DNA of 64,000 nucleotides from Solobacterium sp. (GTDB lineage Bacteria; Bacillota_I; Bacilli_A; Erysipelotrichales; Erysipelotrichaceae), in contig JAFRJJ010000028.1 of NCBI GenBank assembly GCA_017432325.1, positions 1 to 64,000 on the forward strand, written 5' to 3'. A program made the position numbers and the translations under genes. The notes below the pieces were generated by a model. The model saw only the letters and a list, made by a program, of their open reading frames with translations, ran no database searches and was not told where the DNA came from. Every line of letters starts with the position of its first letter. The stretch's first letter is position 1. Below, one piece after another: positions 41,034 to 49,805 of this stretch.

Positions 41034-41359
41034 TCTTCCTGTATCCCCTGGTCCTGACACTGATCATCGAGCTGGCTGCGGCATATATGCTCGGTGTGCG
41101 CAGCAGGCGTTCATTTCTGATCATATTTCTGGCAAACTGCTTTACCAATCCGCTGCTGACGATCGCCATATCGTTCCTGCCGGCAGAAGCCCTTATGCGG
41201 AAGCTGATCATATACGGCATATTTGAACCTGTTGTCATACTTTCCGAATTCCTGATTTACCGCTATGATTTAGAAGAAGATATAAAGCCGTTCAGATTAT
41301 CATTGATCCTGAATCTGGCTTCGGTGCTTGGAGGACTGTTATGGTTAAGCATTTTCTGA
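41030..41359 (+). CDS. Small membrane protein of unknown function (109 aa)
   Basis: Three or four hydrophobic helices (about 1-20, 27-48, 58-78, 86-108) and an acidic stretch YRYDLEEDIKP. No family recognised. Start at 41030 overlaps the preceding gene (ATGA), with GGAG about 10 bases upstream; its end overlaps the next gene by 19 bases. Likely an accessory of the putative transporter. Confidence 0.6.
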   Translation: MIFLYPLVLTLIIELAAAYMLGVRSRRSFLIIFLANCFTNPLLTIAISFLPAEALMRKLIIYGIFEPVVILSEFLIYRYDLEEDIKPFRLSLILNLASVLGGLLWLSIF

Positions 41360-41550
41360 GAAAGATCACTGTGATGATGACGATCATCCCTCTTCTCTTC
41401 TGTACATTCGTACTTCATGTACAGGCTGATGTCCCGTATGATCCGATCGAACATATCACACAAAAAACAAACTATCTGATTCCTGCATTGATAGCCTGTG
41501 CTGCTGCCGCAGTATTGCTGATATTCAGGATCAGGAAAAACAAACAATGA
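41341..41550 (+). CDS. Small exported protein with C-terminal membrane helix (69 aa)
   Basis: Residues 8-28 form a signal-peptide-like helix ending in HVQA. A short external stretch (DVPYDPIEHITQKTN) and a second helix (about 46-62) with basic tail RIRKNKQ follow. GGAGG lies six bases before the ATG. Last gene of the birA-membrane protein run; function unknown. Confidence 0.6.
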   Translation: MVKHFLRKITVMMTIIPLLFCTFVLHVQADVPYDPIEHITQKTNYLIPALIACAAAAVLLIFRIRKNKQ

Positions 41551-41553
41551 AAC

Positions 41554-41581
41554 AAGGCCTGCCGTAAAAAAGCAGGTCTTA
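41554..41581 (+). terminator. Terminator after the membrane-protein run
   Basis: A hairpin pairing AAGGCCTGC with GCAGGTCTT then ATTCG, about ten bases past the last stop. Confidence 0.55.
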
Positions 41582-41630
41582 TTCGTTCTTCTCAGATGAA
41601 AAGCTGCCCGTTATGAGCAGCTTCTGTAAA

Positions 41631-42734
41631 TTATCCTTCAAATTCCTTTGCGACGGTTTCAAGCAGGGAAATGATCGGCAGATGCTGGGGACATGCGCCT
41701 TCGCACTGTCCGCACTGAATGCAGGCACTTGCCTTATTGCGCAGTCTGCAGTTCAGGTTGTAGTTCGACACAGCACGTTCTTTTTCATTGAACTGCTTGT
41801 ACAGGTTCCATGCCCCGAAGATCTTCGGGATCGGTATGTTCATCGGGCAGCCCGGCTCACAGTAATGGCAGCTGGTGCACAGGATCCTGTCCAGGGAATT
41901 CAGATCATCCTGTACCAGGCGGATCAGTTCCTGTTCTTCTTCATTCAGCGGTTTGAAATCTTTCATATAGGACAGGTTGTCCTGCATCTGTGCAATATTG
42001 CTCATACCGCTGAGCACTGCGAGAATTCCGTCAAGGGATGCCGCAAAGCGGATACCCCAGGAAGGCAGGGACGCTTCCGGCGCATAGGCTCTGAGTCTGT
42101 CACCGATCTGATTCGGAAGTTCCGCAAGGATACCGCCTTTGACCGGTTCCATGATCACGACCTGTTTTCCGTGTTTCCGGGCGACTTCCCAGTTTCCTCT
42201 TGAAGCGATCGCAGGGTTTTCCCAGTCTGCGTAATTGATCTGCAGCTGGACAAAGTCAACATCGGGATGCTCGGTCAGGATCCGGTCAAGAAGATCCGGC
42301 GTGTCATGGAACGAGAACCCGTAATGCCTGATCAGGCCTTTTTCTTTCTGTTCTCTGACAAAATCCCAAAGTCCGAATTTCTCATAGATCGGATAGTTCG
42401 TATCACGGATGGAGTGAAGCAGGTAATAATCGAAATAACCTGCCTATGTACGTTCGAGAGATGTCGTAAACTGCTGCTCAGCTTCTTCTTTTGTGGAAGC
42501 ACGCCAGCCGTTCAGTTTGGTTGCCAGTGTAAATGTGTCGCGGGGATGGCGTTCGATCAATGCCTTGCAGATCGCTTCTTCACTGCCTTCATAAACAAAT
42601 GCTGTATCAAAGTACGTTCCGCCGGCTTCCAGGAACAGGTCTGTCATTGTCTTGACCTGTTCGACATCAATGGATCCGTCTTCCAGCTTCGGCAGACGCA
42701 TCAGTCCGAATCCAAGTTTCAGTTTGTTTTCCAT
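41631..42734 (-). pseudogene. Aldo/keto reductase with 4Fe-4S domain, interrupted by one in-frame TAG
   Basis: The minus strand reads one continuous frame of 367 codons. The N-terminal half (MENKLKLGFGLMRLPKLEDG, catalytic-type Asp/Tyr region GGTYFDTAFVYEGSEE) ends at TAG, codon 97 (42444-42446). The frame continues without shift into AGYFDYYLLHSIRDTN, RHYGFSFHDTPDLL, and a C-terminal ferredoxin part with CTSCHYCEPGCP and CIQCGQCEGACP. Homologues commonly have Gln or Gly at the stop position (memory), so a single CAG to TAG change would explain it. The start follows GAGGAG. Probably a recent null allele, unless suppressed or a sequencing error. Confidence 0.85.
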
Positions 42735-42810
42735 ATCAAATACTCCTCTGATATTACTGTAAACTACAGCGGTGAAAAAACAGTGAAAAATGCACCGGTT
42801 CTTTGCCAAA

Positions 42811-42838
42811 ACAAAAGACGAGCCGCCTCGTCTTTTGT
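42811..42838. terminator. Terminator of the oxaloacetate decarboxylase operon
   Basis: A 12-bp perfect stem (42811-42822, 42827-42838) around CCGC; the minus strand continues with TTTTGG. Strong, symmetrical. Confidence 0.82.
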
Positions 42839-42859
42839 CTGGTTAATTTATTTGCTGGA

Positions 42860-43981
42860 TCAGCCGCCGAAGATCTTCAGCATGAAGCCTGCAGCTACAG
42901 CAGAACCGATAACACCGGCAACATTCGGACCCATCGCATGCATCAGCAGATAGTTTCTCGGATTTGCCTTCTGGCCTTCGATCTGGCTGACACGTGCAGC
43001 CATCGGTACAGCAGATACGCCTGCAGAACCGATCAGCGGATTGATCTTTCCGCCTGTCAGCTTGTACATGATCTTGCCAAGCAGCAGACCGCCGGCTGTA
43101 CTGAAGCTGAATGCGATCAGACCGAGAACAACGATCTCGATCGTTCTGAATGTCAGGAATGTGACCGCAACTGCTTTCGCACCAACGGAAATACCCAGGA
43201 AGATAATAACGATATTTGTCAGAGCATTCTGTGCTGTGTCGCTCAGACGATCTGTCAGACCTGTTTCTTTCAGCAGGTTTCCGAACATCAGCATACCGAT
43301 CAGCGGTGCCGTATCCGGGATCAGAAGTGCTACGAAGATCGTAACAACGATCGGGAAGATGATCTTTTCTGTCTTGGAAACAGTACGTGCCTGCTTCATG
43401 ACGACCTGACGCTCTTTTTCAGTTGTCAGAAGACGCATGATCGGAGGCTGGATCATCGGGATCAGAGCCATGTATGAATATGCTGCAATGGCAATTGCCG
43501 GCAGATAATCCATAGCGAGCTTGGAAGCTGTCAGGATCGCCGTCGGGCCGTCTGCGCCGCCGATAACACCGATCGCAGCTGCTACATTCGGTTCAAAACC
43601 GAGAGCCAGCGCCATCAGGAATGCGGTGAAGATACCGAACTGAGCGCCTGCGCCCATGATCAGTGAAGACGGTGACGCGATCAGCGGTCCGAAGTCCGTC
43701 ATTGCGCCTGTTCCCAGGAATACCAGGGAAGGATAAATACCATATTCAACACCAAGTGACAGATAATGGATCAGGCCGTCCGTAATTCCTGTACGCGGCA
43801 GGTTTGCCAGCAGCATACCGAACGCGATCGGAATCATCAGGAGCGGTTCATATTTCTTGCCGATACCGAGGTACAGCAGGAAACATGCGATCAGGATCAT
43901 CACCAGATATCTCGGGTCCTGCAGCAGTCCTGCAAAACCTGATTCTTCGAAGATCTTCAGAAGGACATCAAGTATTACCAT
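42860..43981 (-). CDS. oadB: Na+-translocating oxaloacetate decarboxylase, beta subunit
   Basis: A 373-residue polytopic membrane protein that decarboxylates carboxybiotin and exports Na+. Family landmarks: the [25 protein letters not shown] region, GADGPTAI and [21 protein letters not shown], with the functional Asp (GGADGPT). Preceded by GGAGGG. It ends the four-gene operon alpha-gamma-biotin carrier-beta. Homologues serve methylmalonyl- or glutaconyl-CoA decarboxylases, but the alpha subunit here fixes the substrate as oxaloacetate. Confidence 0.95.
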   Translation of the reverse strand: MVILDVLLKIFEESGFAGLLQDPRYLVMILIACFLLYLGIGKKYEPLLMIPIAFGMLLANLPRTGITDGLIHYLSLGVEYGIYPSLVFLGTGAMTDFGPLIASPSSLIMGAGAQFGIFTAFLMALALGFEPNVAAAIGVIGGADGPTAILTASKLAMDYLPAIAIAAYSYMALIPMIQPPIMRLLTTEKERQVVMKQARTVSKTEKIIFPIVVTIFVALLIPDTAPLIGMLMFGNLLKETGLTDRLSDTAQNALTNIVIIFLGISVGAKAVAVTFLTFRTIEIVVLGLIAFSFSTAGGLLLGKIMYKLTGGKINPLIGSAGVSAVPMAARVSQIEGQKANPRNYLLMHAMGPNVAGVIGSAVAAGFMLKIFGG

Positions 43982-43990
43982 ACGCCCTCC

Positions 43991-44395
43991 TTACTGCACT
44001 GTCGCCAGAATCTGATCTGTCTTAACCGATGCACCCTTCGCAACAGTAACGGAAGTAACCTGGCCGCCTTTTGAAGCGACGATCTCGTTTTCCATCTTCA
44101 TAGCTTCCAGTATGAACAGGATGTCGCCTTCTTTGACAGTCTGTCCGACAGAAACCTTAACATCCAGGATCGTACCGGGCATCGGTGCCTTTACCGGATC
44201 TCCGGCTCCTGCAGGAGCAGCAGGTGCAGCGGCAGGTGCCGGTGCAGGTTCAGCAGCGGGTGCGGCTGCAGGTGCAGCAGCAGGCGCAGGAGCAGCGGAC
44301 ATCGTCTCAGCCGGTCCTGTATATAATGCTGTAGCTTCACCTTTTTCTACTTCTACTTCGTATCTCTTTCCATTTAATGTAATGATATATTTCAT
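43991..44395 (-). CDS. Biotin carrier protein of the decarboxylase
   Basis: A 134-residue protein. N-terminal domain of about 30 residues, then an Ala-Pro linker (alternating [15 protein letters not shown], about 33-66), then a biotinyl domain with EAMKMENE, where the Lys carries biotin. In many species this domain is fused to the alpha subunit; here it is separate, as in glutaconyl-CoA-type pumps. AAGGGGG precedes the ATG. Confidence 0.95.
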   Translation of the reverse strand: MKYIITLNGKRYEVEVEKGEATALYTGPAETMSAAPAPAAAPAAAPAAEPAPAPAAAPAAPAGAGDPVKAPMPGTILDVKVSVGQTVKEGDILFILEAMKMENEIVASKGGQVTSVTVAKGASVKTDQILATVQ

Positions 44396-44409
44396 ATCTG
44401 CAAACCCCC

Positions 44410-44775
44410 TTAGTCTAAAGCCCTGATTGATTTAAAGATCAGATGATCGAGCGGAATCTTTGTTGAATCGGCTACGATTGCCATAATGCAGGCTGCTGTC
44501 TTCTCGTCAACGTCAAACAGTGCAATTTCTCCGCCGTAAGGAAGATGTACGACTTCCTGTTCCGGTTCGGCTGTCTTGACTGTTTCAGAAACTGTCTCAG
44601 TCTGTGCCTTCAAAGCATCTTCCTGAGCAGTTCTGAGTGCTGCCGCTTCCTGTTTCTGTGTAAGTCCTTTGACGAACCTGCTGATCAGGACGATCAGTCC
44701 CCAAAGGATGCACAGCATCATGAAGACAACCATGAAGCCTGACAATGCGATCATCACTGCCTGGCTGATCGGCAT
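44410..44775 (-). CDS. Oxaloacetate decarboxylase gamma-like subunit
   Basis: A 121-residue protein with one N-terminal transmembrane helix (about 8-30), a charged linker and a C-terminal segment [19 protein letters not shown] that ends the protein. Gamma subunits bind zinc and assemble alpha with beta. Start after AGGAGG, stop 14 bases before the carrier gene. It starts one base after the alpha stop. Assignment rests on size, topology and position. Confidence 0.85.
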   Translation of the reverse strand: MPISQAVMIALSGFMVVFMMLCILWGLIVLISRFVKGLTQKQEAAALRTAQEDALKAQTETVSETVKTAEPEQEVVHLPYGGEIALFDVDEKTAACIMAIVADSTKIPLDHLIFKSIRALD

Positions 44776-44776
44776 A

Positions 44777-46162
44777 CTATTCTACCTCCTGGATGGAGTA
44801 ACTGACCTTCAGAGCTTTCTTTTCACGACGGTCCTTAAGGAATTTCTCTGCCTGCTGAGGGAATGCTACATAGCTCAGTACATCTTCTTCGCTCTCAGCC
44901 AGATCTCCGAGGTATTCTTTTGCGCCGGGGATCTCAGGTTCGATCATATCATCATAACGGCCTTCAAACGGCTTTTCATCACCGAGTGCCTTCTCCATCA
45001 GTTCTTTGGAGATCGGCGCCGGGGGTGCACCGTACTCACCGCGGCAGTAAGCTTTGATTTCCTTGGAAACCAGCTTGTAGCGCTCGCCTGTCAGTACGTT
45101 GGTGACTGCCTGAGTTCCGACCATCTGGCTCATCGGTGTTACCAGCGGCGGATAGCCCATATCTTTTCTGACGAGCGGTGTTTCCACCAGAACTTCATCC
45201 AGTCTGTCGAGCTTGTCAACAGCAGTCAGCTGGGAGATCAGGTTCGACAGCATGCCGCCCGGGATCTGATAGTTCAGCGCTTCGATCTTTGTTGTCAGAA
45301 CGGACGGGTTCAGTCCGCCTTCCTTCAGGAATCTTTCCTGTACCGGCTTGAAGTGGTCGTTGATCTTCTGGCATACCTTAAGGTTAACGCCTGTGTCAAA
45401 GCCCATTTCTTCCAGGGAATATACGAGGGATTCTGTAGCAGGATGGGATGTTCCGCCTGAGAAGATGGAGATCGCAGTATCGATTCCTGCTGCTCCTGCT
45501 TCGATAGCCTTCATCAGTGTCATGGGTCCCAGACCAGTTGTGCTGTGGGAATGCACATAGATCGGCAGGTTGACTGATTTTACAAGTGCGGATACCAGAT
45601 CATAGCATACCTGCGGGCTCATGATGCCAGCCATATCCTTGATGCAGATGGAATTGCATCCCATCTTTTCAAGTGTCTTGCCCAGTTCAACATAGCTTTC
45701 GAATGTGTGGATCGGGCTGATCGTATAGCAGATCGATCCCTGAGCATGACCGCCAGCCTTCAGACATTCATCAATAGCAGTTGCCATGTTCTGCGGGTCA
45801 TTCAGTGCGTCAAAGATACGGATGATATCAATACCGTTTTCAACGGATTTGCGTACGAATGCGCGTACGGTATCATCGGAATAGTGTTTATAACCAAGAA
45901 TGTTCTGGCCTCTCAGAAGCATCTGGAGTTTGGTGTTCTTTACCTTGGAACGGATGAAACGCAGTCTGTCCCACGGATCTTCATCCAGATAACGCAGGCA
46001 GCTGTCAAATGTAGCGCCTCCCCATACTTCCATTGAGTAATAACCCGCTTTGTCCATTGTTTCGAGAATATCCTCGAAATCAGAACGCGGCATACGGGTT
46101 GCGATCTGCGACTGATTGGCATCACGCAGAACTACCTCAGTAATATGTACCTTTCTTTTCAT
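44777..46162 (-). CDS. oadA: Oxaloacetate decarboxylase alpha subunit (carboxyltransferase)
   Basis: A 461-residue carboxyltransferase of the pyruvate-carboxylase type. Motifs: VLRDANQSQIATRM (metal site region), RIFDALND, YVHSHSTTGLGPM and a C-terminal PYC-conserved domain. It moves the carboxyl group of oxaloacetate to biotin. No biotinyl domain is fused. GAGGAGG lies 11 bases before the ATG. First gene of its operon, head-to-tail after pckA with a terminator and promoter between. Confidence 0.95.
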   Translation of the reverse strand: MKRKVHITEVVLRDANQSQIATRMPRSDFEDILETMDKAGYYSMEVWGGATFDSCLRYLDEDPWDRLRFIRSKVKNTKLQMLLRGQNILGYKHYSDDTVRAFVRKSVENGIDIIRIFDALNDPQNMATAIDECLKAGGHAQGSICYTISPIHTFESYVELGKTLEKMGCNSICIKDMAGIMSPQVCYDLVSALVKSVNLPIYVHSHSTTGLGPMTLMKAIEAGAAGIDTAISIFSGGTSHPATESLVYSLEEMGFDTGVNLKVCQKINDHFKPVQERFLKEGGLNPSVLTTKIEALNYQIPGGMLSNLISQLTAVDKLDRLDEVLVETPLVRKDMGYPPLVTPMSQMVGTQAVTNVLTGERYKLVSKEIKAYCRGEYGAPPAPISKELMEKALGDEKPFEGRYDDMIEPEIPGAKEYLGDLAESEEDVLSYVAFPQQAEKFLKDRREKKALKVSYSIQEVE

Positions 46163-46203
46163 AAGGTTTTCTGCCTCCTCTTTTTATTACATATCAGTTA
46201 TTA

Positions 46204-46232
46204 CTTATATCATAAAAGTCATTCTTTGTCTG
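46204..46232 (-). promoter_or_regulatory. Promoter of the oxaloacetate decarboxylase operon
   Basis: CAGACA (46227-46232), 17 bases, TATAAG (46204-46209), the latter preceded by TGA, on the minus strand. About 40 bases upstream of the oadA ATG. Confidence 0.6.
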
Positions 46233-46356
46233 CTAAATTGCCATATAATCATGCAATATTGTTATTCTTTGCACAAAGATGTTACAATCCATTTTCAACG
46301 TATAGCAGAAGCCGGTCTGTACAGCAGGCAATACATTCATGCATGTTGCCCTGATG

Positions 46357-46389
46357 GAAAAATATAGGGGAAAAGAAGTACTTTTCCCC
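46357..46389 (-). terminator. Terminator of pckA
   Basis: GGGGAAAAG/CTTTTCCCC (46367-46375, 46381-46389) with TATATTTTT on the minus strand. Confidence 0.85.
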
Positions 46390-46406
46390 ATATGCACATT
46401 TGAAAA

Positions 46407-48023
46407 CTATTCGACTTTAGGTCCTGCCGCAACAAGTGCCTTACCTGCAGGATTTGTCTCATACTTGTGGAAGTTCTTGATGAATCTTCCTGCAAGATCC
46501 TTTGCCTTTTCTTCCCAGACAGAAGCGTCAGCGTATGTATCACGAGGATCCAGGATACCAGGATCAACGCCCGGCAGTTCTGTCGGTACTTCGAAGTTGA
46601 AGTAAGGGATCATCTTTGTCGGAGCCTTGTTGACATCACCGCTCAGGATCGCATCAATGATGCCGCGTGTATCCTTGATGGAGATACGCTTGCCCGTTCC
46701 GTTCCAGCCTGTGTTGACCAGATATGCCTTAGCACCGCTCTGCTGCATTCTCTTGACGAGTTCCTCGCCGTATTTTGTCGGATGCAGTTCCAGGAATGCC
46801 TGTCCGAAGCATGCGCTGAATGTAGGTGTCGGTTCTGTGATACCGCGTTCTGTACCGGCCAGTTTAGCTGTAAAGCCTGACAGGAAGTAGTACTGTGTCT
46901 GTTCCGGTGTCAGGATGGAAACAGGCGGCAGTACGCCGAATGCGTCAGCAGACAGGAAGATCACGTTTTCTGCTGCAGGTCCGGATGAAGTATCTCTGAC
47001 CTTCAGAACGATATTTTCGATATGTTCGATCGGATAGGAAACACGTGTGTTTTCCGTTACGCTCTTATCTGCGAAGTCGATCTTGCCTGCTTCATCAACA
47101 GTAACGTTTTCGAGCAGCGCATCACGTCTGATCGCATTGTAGATATCCGGTTCGGAGTCTTTGTCGAGGTTGATGACCTTTGCATAGCAGCCGCCTTCAA
47201 AGTTGAAGACACCGCTGTCATCCCAGCCGTGCTCATCATCGCCGATCAGCAGACGCTTCGGATCTGTGGAAAGTGTTGTTTTGCCTGTTCCGGAAAGTCC
47301 GAAGAAAATAGCTGTGTTCTTGCCTTCCATATCTGTGTTTGCAGAGCAGTGCATGGAAGCGATGCCCTTCAGCGGCAGATAGTAGTTCATCATGGAGAAC
47401 ATACCCTTCTTCATTTCTCCGCCGTACCATGTGTTCAGGATGACCTGTTCATGGCTTGTGATATTGAATGCGACTGCTGTTTCGGAGTTCAGTCCCATTT
47501 CCTTGTAGTTGTCAACTTTAGCAAGGGATGCTGTATAAACAACGAAGTCAGGAACGAAGTTCTCTGCTTCTTCCTTTGTGGGTCTGATGAACATGTTTGT
47601 AACGAAATGAGCCTGCCATGCAACTTCCATAATGAAGCGGACTGCCATACGTGTATCTTTATTCGCACCGCAGAATGCATCGACAACGAACAGTCTCTTT
47701 CCGGACAGTTCCTTCTGAGCGAGTTCCTTCAGGATCTCCCAGTTTTCCTGTGAAAGCTCATGGTTGTCATTCGGATATTCAGGTGTATTCCACCAGACAG
47801 TATCCTTGGAGTTTTCGTCCATAACAATGTATTTATCCTTAGGAGAACGTCCTGTATAAATACCCGTCATAACATTAACTGCACCAAGTTCTGTCATCTG
47901 ACCCTTTTCATAGCCTGTAAGCTCAGGCTTCATTTCTTCTTCAAAAAGAAGATCAAAGGAAGGGTTGTAGACGATCTCTGTCGCACCGGTAATGCCATAC
48001 TTTTCCAAATCAATCTTTGCCAT
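46407..48023 (-). CDS. pckA: Phosphoenolpyruvate carboxykinase (ATP)
   Basis: A 538-residue ATP-type PEPCK. Kinase-1a P-loop [13 protein letters not shown], kinase-2 region [22 protein letters not shown], and RSPKDKYIV near the N-terminus. It interconverts oxaloacetate and PEP; in fermenting bacteria it can run either way. AGAGGAT precedes the ATG. It lies between citrate lyase and the decarboxylase, so it competes for the same oxaloacetate. Confidence 0.97.
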   Translation of the reverse strand: MAKIDLEKYGITGATEIVYNPSFDLLFEEEMKPELTGYEKGQMTELGAVNVMTGIYTGRSPKDKYIVMDENSKDTVWWNTPEYPNDNHELSQENWEILKELAQKELSGKRLFVVDAFCGANKDTRMAVRFIMEVAWQAHFVTNMFIRPTKEEAENFVPDFVVYTASLAKVDNYKEMGLNSETAVAFNITSHEQVILNTWYGGEMKKGMFSMMNYYLPLKGIASMHCSANTDMEGKNTAIFFGLSGTGKTTLSTDPKRLLIGDDEHGWDDSGVFNFEGGCYAKVINLDKDSEPDIYNAIRRDALLENVTVDEAGKIDFADKSVTENTRVSYPIEHIENIVLKVRDTSSGPAAENVIFLSADAFGVLPPVSILTPEQTQYYFLSGFTAKLAGTERGITEPTPTFSACFGQAFLELHPTKYGEELVKRMQQSGAKAYLVNTGWNGTGKRISIKDTRGIIDAILSGDVNKAPTKMIPYFNFEVPTELPGVDPGILDPRDTYADASVWEEKAKDLAGRFIKNFHKYETNPAGKALVAAGPKVE

Positions 48024-48063
48024 ATTATCCTCTCTCTTCGGCTTAACAAACAGCCGATTTCAC

Positions 48064-48091
48064 TCTATATTCTAATATTTTTCACAGTCAA
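48064..48091 (-). promoter_or_regulatory. Promoter of pckA with leader hairpin
   Basis: TTGACT (48086-48091), 16 bases, TATAGA (48064-48069) on the minus strand. The short leader holds a TCGGC/GCCGA hairpin before the ribosome site. Confidence 0.5.
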
Positions 48092-48252
48092 ATTAAACTG
48101 ATATTTGTAAATTTGTTAATAATCTATCAAATTTCATGCATATCATGCGGAAACGCAAAAACCTTTATATCAGGCATGATAATACGATGATCTTTGTCAT
48201 CAATATGTATTTTTCAGAATGTTGAAGACCTGCCGGGATAGTTCTCTTCCGT

Positions 48253-49731
48253 TCATTGTTCTTCCATACATGGCAAGATCACATGACCTTCTGACAGTTC
48301 TTCCGATAACCGTTCCAGCTTATCCAGCAGGATCGTGCAAGCCAGCATATCGGCAGCTCCTCCCGGACTGATGTTTTTCCTGATGCATTCCGTGTTCATA
48401 TCCTTCAGCTGATCCTCTTCAGGATCAGGCAGAAGTCTTCCGGCTTCCTGTTTCAGCCATGCAAGGTCTTCATATGATCCGCGTGTCAGGATATTCGTAT
48501 CCTGCAGTTCAGACATAACGGCTGTCAGGACTCTCAGATACATGCGGTTTTCATCATCATTGCGGTTTATCCGCATGACCGGCAGCGCTGTTCTGCGCAG
48601 TACCGGGAATCCCTTCATCGCTTCTCCCCGGATACCTTTTTCCCCGTACTGACGATAAAGTTTCTCACCGTGTGTGACCGGATCGCGCTGTTCCATATTT
48701 TTGAAGTCTTCCTGCAGTGTTTCCGCACACATCAGACCGGACAGCTCAAGTACACGGTCCGCACTGATGTGTCCGCTCTGCTTCAGACAGCAGCCGGCTG
48801 ATGCCGCAATGATACCCATTGAGAAGATCATTCCCTTATGGGTGTTGACGCCCTCTGTTGCTCCAAACATCGCACGTTCAGCTTCGATCCCGGTCCTGCG
48901 GATCGCCGCAAAGACCTCTTTCAGATCTTCAAGCTGTCTTCCGGTCTCAAACATGACCGTCAGATACGGCGCGATCGCATCCGTGCTTTTCATAAACAGG
49001 GCAAAATCCATATCGTTATGGGCACCGCTGTCATTCAGATCGACCAGACCCGGTTTCGGTGTAGTCATGACTTCAGCCCGGAGTGCATAACGGATCAGGT
49101 ATTCTGTGCGGAATGTCATTTCATCCCCGCCGATCACTGCTGTATGGACAGCGGATGCCAGCGCGTCTGCCATCCTGTACTGTGCTTTCACTGCCTTTTC
49201 CGGCTTCAGAAAATAATGCGGGATCTCCTCCGGAGAGAACAGGCAGAGCGGAAAGCTTCCCGGTTTCTGTATGAGTTCTTTCCAGAATGCGCTACGCTGT
49301 GCCGCAGACATATCTGCACACTTTGCGCGCAGCTTCCGGAGCTCCCCGGAAAAATGTCCTCTGCCGTATTCCACCATGACCATATCTTCCGTACGTATGA
49401 CCGGATACAGATTGACGTGTGTAAATGATGTCCGCTTTTCGGGTTTGGTAAAACCGCCGAACCTGTAATTACCGGACTGATACATCTCTTCATACAGTTT
49501 ATCCATGACCTGCGGCAGAAGACCATGACCGCGGCATTCTTCACGTACTGCAACGCATTTTAAAAGGCAGCCTGAAAGAGAACCGGACGCAATGATCCCG
49601 CCTGTTTCATCCTCCCGTAAAACCACGGAATACGAAATGGACGGATCGTATTCCAATCCGCATTGATTCAGAAACTGTTCCAGTTCCTGTTTCTCTCTGT
49701 TTCTGAAAGGTCTGCCTTCTTCTGTGATCAT
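48253..49731 (-). CDS. citG: GNAT-domain/CitG fusion: triphosphoribosyl-dephospho-CoA synthase
   Basis: A 492-residue fusion. Residues 1-125 form a GNAT-like domain (CLLKCVAVREECRGHGLLPQVM), closely resembling the N-terminal domain of CitC at 53438. A linker of about 80 residues leads to the CitG domain (about 205-490) with EVMTTPKPGLVDLNDSGAHNDMDF, TEGVNTHKG and GGAADMLACTILL. CitG makes the prosthetic-group precursor of the citrate lyase acyl carrier. Start after GGAAGA. The gene follows citF by 74 bases containing a hairpin. Confidence 0.88.
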   Translation of the reverse strand: MITEEGRPFRNREKQELEQFLNQCGLEYDPSISYSVVLREDETGGIIASGSLSGCLLKCVAVREECRGHGLLPQVMDKLYEEMYQSGNYRFGGFTKPEKRTSFTHVNLYPVIRTEDMVMVEYGRGHFSGELRKLRAKCADMSAAQRSAFWKELIQKPGSFPLCLFSPEEIPHYFLKPEKAVKAQYRMADALASAVHTAVIGGDEMTFRTEYLIRYALRAEVMTTPKPGLVDLNDSGAHNDMDFALFMKSTDAIAPYLTVMFETGRQLEDLKEVFAAIRRTGIEAERAMFGATEGVNTHKGMIFSMGIIAASAGCCLKQSGHISADRVLELSGLMCAETLQEDFKNMEQRDPVTHGEKLYRQYGEKGIRGEAMKGFPVLRRTALPVMRINRNDDENRMYLRVLTAVMSELQDTNILTRGSYEDLAWLKQEAGRLLPDPEEDQLKDMNTECIRKNISPGGAADMLACTILLDKLERLSEELSEGHVILPCMEEQ

Positions 49732-49754
49732 ATCTGTTCTTCCCGAACGAAACG

Positions 49755-49784
49755 CCCGGCAGGTTCTCTGCCGGACGTTTACTC
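49755..49784 (-). terminator. Hairpin between citF and citG
   Basis: CCGGCAG/CTGCCGG stem extended by AAACG/CGTTT pairing, followed on the minus strand by CGTTCG. It lacks a T run; may attenuate or stabilise rather than end transcription. Confidence 0.45.
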
Positions 49785-49805
49785 ATTCATCTGATGATTC
49801 CGAAC

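Noticed and set aside
41631..42734. TAG as pyrrolysine or other recoding in the aldo/keto reductase
   Set aside because: No family precedent, no PYLIS-like context recognised, and a single C to T change is simpler. Kept only as an open question.
47022..47753. Plus-strand open frame of 243 codons inside pckA
   Set aside because: Antisense shadow of a strongly conserved enzyme; Cys-rich composition without motif.
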